DNA from: Treponema sp. | GTDB taxonomy: Bacteria; Spirochaetota; Spirochaetia; Treponematales; Treponemataceae | Direction of reading: 5' to 3' | DNA: 6,464 nucleotides | Assembly: GCA_014804085.1 (NCBI GenBank) | Contig: JAAVAM010000065.1 | Location: forward strand, 1 to 6,464 | Shown: positions 6,041-6,464 of the stretch, in pieces | Numbering within the stretch: the first letter of the stretch is position 1 | How the letters are laid out: every line of letters begins with the position of its first letter | Notes under the pieces: generated by a model | Told to the model about the DNA's origin: nothing | What the model saw: the letters and a program-made list of their open reading frames with translations, nothing else | Database searches by the model: none | Translations under genes and position numbers: made by a program

Positions 6041-6158
6041 TCCGCTTGAAAGCGGAGGAACGTTCTTGGAGGGAGACAACCCCTCTACTCGGAAGCGGGG
6101 GTTTTCTCCCTCCAAACCACCCACTTTCCCCAGCACCGCTTAGGGCTGCCGCCCTAAG
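6041..6158. repeat. Hairpin-rich intergenic repeat element
   Basis: Three stems follow one another. TCCGCTT/AAGCGGA (6041-6047/6050-6056) has a 2-nt gap. A long stem follows: TTGGAGGGAGA (6066-6076) pairs with TCTCCCTCCAA (6105-6115), and after one mismatch AACCCC (6078-6083) pairs with GGGGTT (6098-6103), leaving a 14-nt loop. Last is CTTAGGGC (6139-6146) with GCCCTAAG (6151-6158). No T-run follows on either strand, so these are not standard terminators. From memory, intergenic elements with this GGAGGGAG...CTCCCTCC and TTAGGGC...GCCCTAA layout recur in Treponema genomes, but copy number cannot be checked here. Confidence 0.6.
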
Positions 6159-6220
6159 AACCCGCTTTGCCTCTGTCAAAAATTTTTCATCCGTTCTGAC
6201 CGCACCACATGCAAAAATTC

Positions 6221-6335
6221 GCCAAATTGCCGAACGAAAAACTGCCAAATCACCTAATAAAAATATGCCAAATTGCCTAACAAATTTCCGCCAAATCACC
6301 TAACAAAAACTTGCCAAATTGCCTAAAAGATGTTA
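6221..6335. repeat. Five-copy 23-nt direct repeat array upstream of the ATPase promoter
   Basis: GCCAAAT recurs at 6221, 6244, 6267, 6290 and 6313, exactly 23 nt apart. The full unit is close to GCCAAATTGCC followed by TAACAAAAACTT. Units 1, 3 and 5 read GCCAAATTGCC while units 2 and 4 read GCCAAATCACC, so there is also a 46-nt higher-order period. Within a unit a half-repeat GCCAAAT/GCCTAAC is visible. The last copy supplies the -35 box of the ATPase promoter and then decays. This placement fits a set of operator sites or an iteron-like array. Function is inferred only from position. Confidence 0.85.
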
Positions 6336-6339
6336 TACT
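6311..6339 (+). promoter_or_regulatory. Near-consensus promoter of the P-loop ATPase gene, probably leaderless
   Basis: TTGCCA (6311-6316, five of six to TTGACA) and TATACT (6334-6339) are separated by exactly 17 nt. The expected transcription start, about 7 nt after the -10 box, falls on or beside the A of the ATG at 6346. There is no Shine-Dalgarno sequence before that ATG, so a leaderless message is the simplest reading. The -35 box overlaps the fifth copy of the 23-nt repeat, so a protein binding the array could block or aid polymerase. Confidence 0.72.
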
Positions 6340-6345
6340 AAAATT

Positions 6346-6464
6346 ATGTGTGATTATCAGCCGCGGCTTTCGGACAGACTGATTGCGCGGAAACTGAAAG
6401 GAAAGGGCGCGGTTCTCATTGAAGGTCCGAAATGGTGCGGCAAAACGACGACGGCGGAGCAGCA
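6346..6464 (+). CDS. P-loop ATPase, probable AAA_14/DUF4143 family, partial (N-terminus only)
   Basis: The first 39 residues are visible: MCDYQPRLSDRLIARKLKGK, then GAVLIEGPKWCGKTTTAEQ. Residues 27-34 (GPKWCGKT) are a Walker A motif, GxxxxGK[ST], on a predicted strand AVLIEG. The layout of a short polar lead, R-x-x-D-x-x-I/L-x-x-x-L, then GAVLIEGPKWCGKTTTA is typical of the AAA_14-DUF4143 ATPases, which usually run to about 400 residues and often occur as many paralogues in host-associated bacteria. The cellular role of the family is not well defined. The DUF4143 domain itself lies outside the window, so the assignment rests on the N-terminus. The start is supported by promoter spacing rather than by a ribosome-binding site. 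The codons after the ATG continue without interruption to the window end. Confidence 0.8.
   Translation, partial: MCDYQPRLSDRLIARKLKGKGAVLIEGPKWCGKTTTAEQ

Larger units (their letters stand above)
5824..6345. other. Divergent intergenic region between the WD40 operon and the P-loop ATPase
   Basis: I see no gene in these 520 bp; open frames on both strands across 5955-6303 cover hairpins and tandem repeats, so I reject them. From left to right the region holds the leader and promoter of the minus-strand WD40 operon (to about 5956), an AT-rich stretch with T-runs (5957-6040), a hairpin-rich repeat element (6041-6158), about 60 bp without visible structure, the 23-nt repeat array (6221-6335), and the plus-strand promoter of the ATPase. 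Confidence 0.65.

Noticed and set aside
5985..6303. Open frames on both strands over the divergent intergenic region
   Set aside because: They read through hairpins and the 23-nt array, and no start has a supporting ribosome-binding site.
6221..6335. CRISPR array
   Set aside because: The 23-nt units are directly adjacent with no unique spacers of usual length, and no cas gene is visible.

Overview
The window looks like chromosomal DNA of a host-associated spirochete, most likely a gut or rumen Treponema. This is inferred from the mix of genes: two lipoproteins with spirochete-style lipoboxes, a secreted WD40-repeat protein with a barrel-like C-terminus, a DUF4160/DUF2442 pair, a DUF4143-type P-loop ATPase, and hairpin-rich intergenic repeats. 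No rRNA or housekeeping marker is present to settle the taxonomy.

Layout. Positions 1-308 (minus) hold the start of an HU-HIG type histone-like protein cut by the window edge. Positions 309-758 are an AT-rich gap with a five-copy 22-nt tandem array and a 17-bp perfect palindrome. Positions 759-1159 (minus) hold an intact DUF2442 gene preceded by a 5'-truncated DUF4160 gene. The missing front of DUF4160 is replaced by hairpin-rich, repeat-like DNA (about 1160-1345) that includes a strong terminator. Positions 1405-3411 (minus) encode a 668-residue lipoprotein with a fibronectin type III-like domain and an InlB-like domain. Positions 3533-5802 (minus) form a coupled two-gene unit, a WD40/barrel protein followed by a 172-residue lipoprotein, with an ATGA overlap. 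Positions 5803-6345 hold the promoter and leader of that unit, a hairpin-rich repeat element, and a second tandem array (five copies, exact 23-nt period). The array runs into the promoter of a plus-strand P-loop ATPase at 6346, cut by the window end.

How it works together. The WD40/barrel protein and small lipoprotein are probably co-translated envelope proteins. A run of nine G residues sits 6 nt before the preferred start of the WD40 gene, where a ribosome-binding site would be, so it is a candidate slippage switch. The large lipoprotein has its own strong ribosome-binding site and terminator-like hairpins on both sides, so it is probably expressed separately. The DUF4160/DUF2442 pair is a small accessory module now broken on its 5' side. 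The ATPase has a near-consensus promoter whose predicted transcription start falls on or beside the ATG, so its message may be leaderless, with the 23-nt repeats as possible operator sites.

No complete new system can be proven here. The two tandem arrays, the G tract, the truncated DUF4160 gene and the coupled WD40/lipoprotein pair are the points most worth following up.
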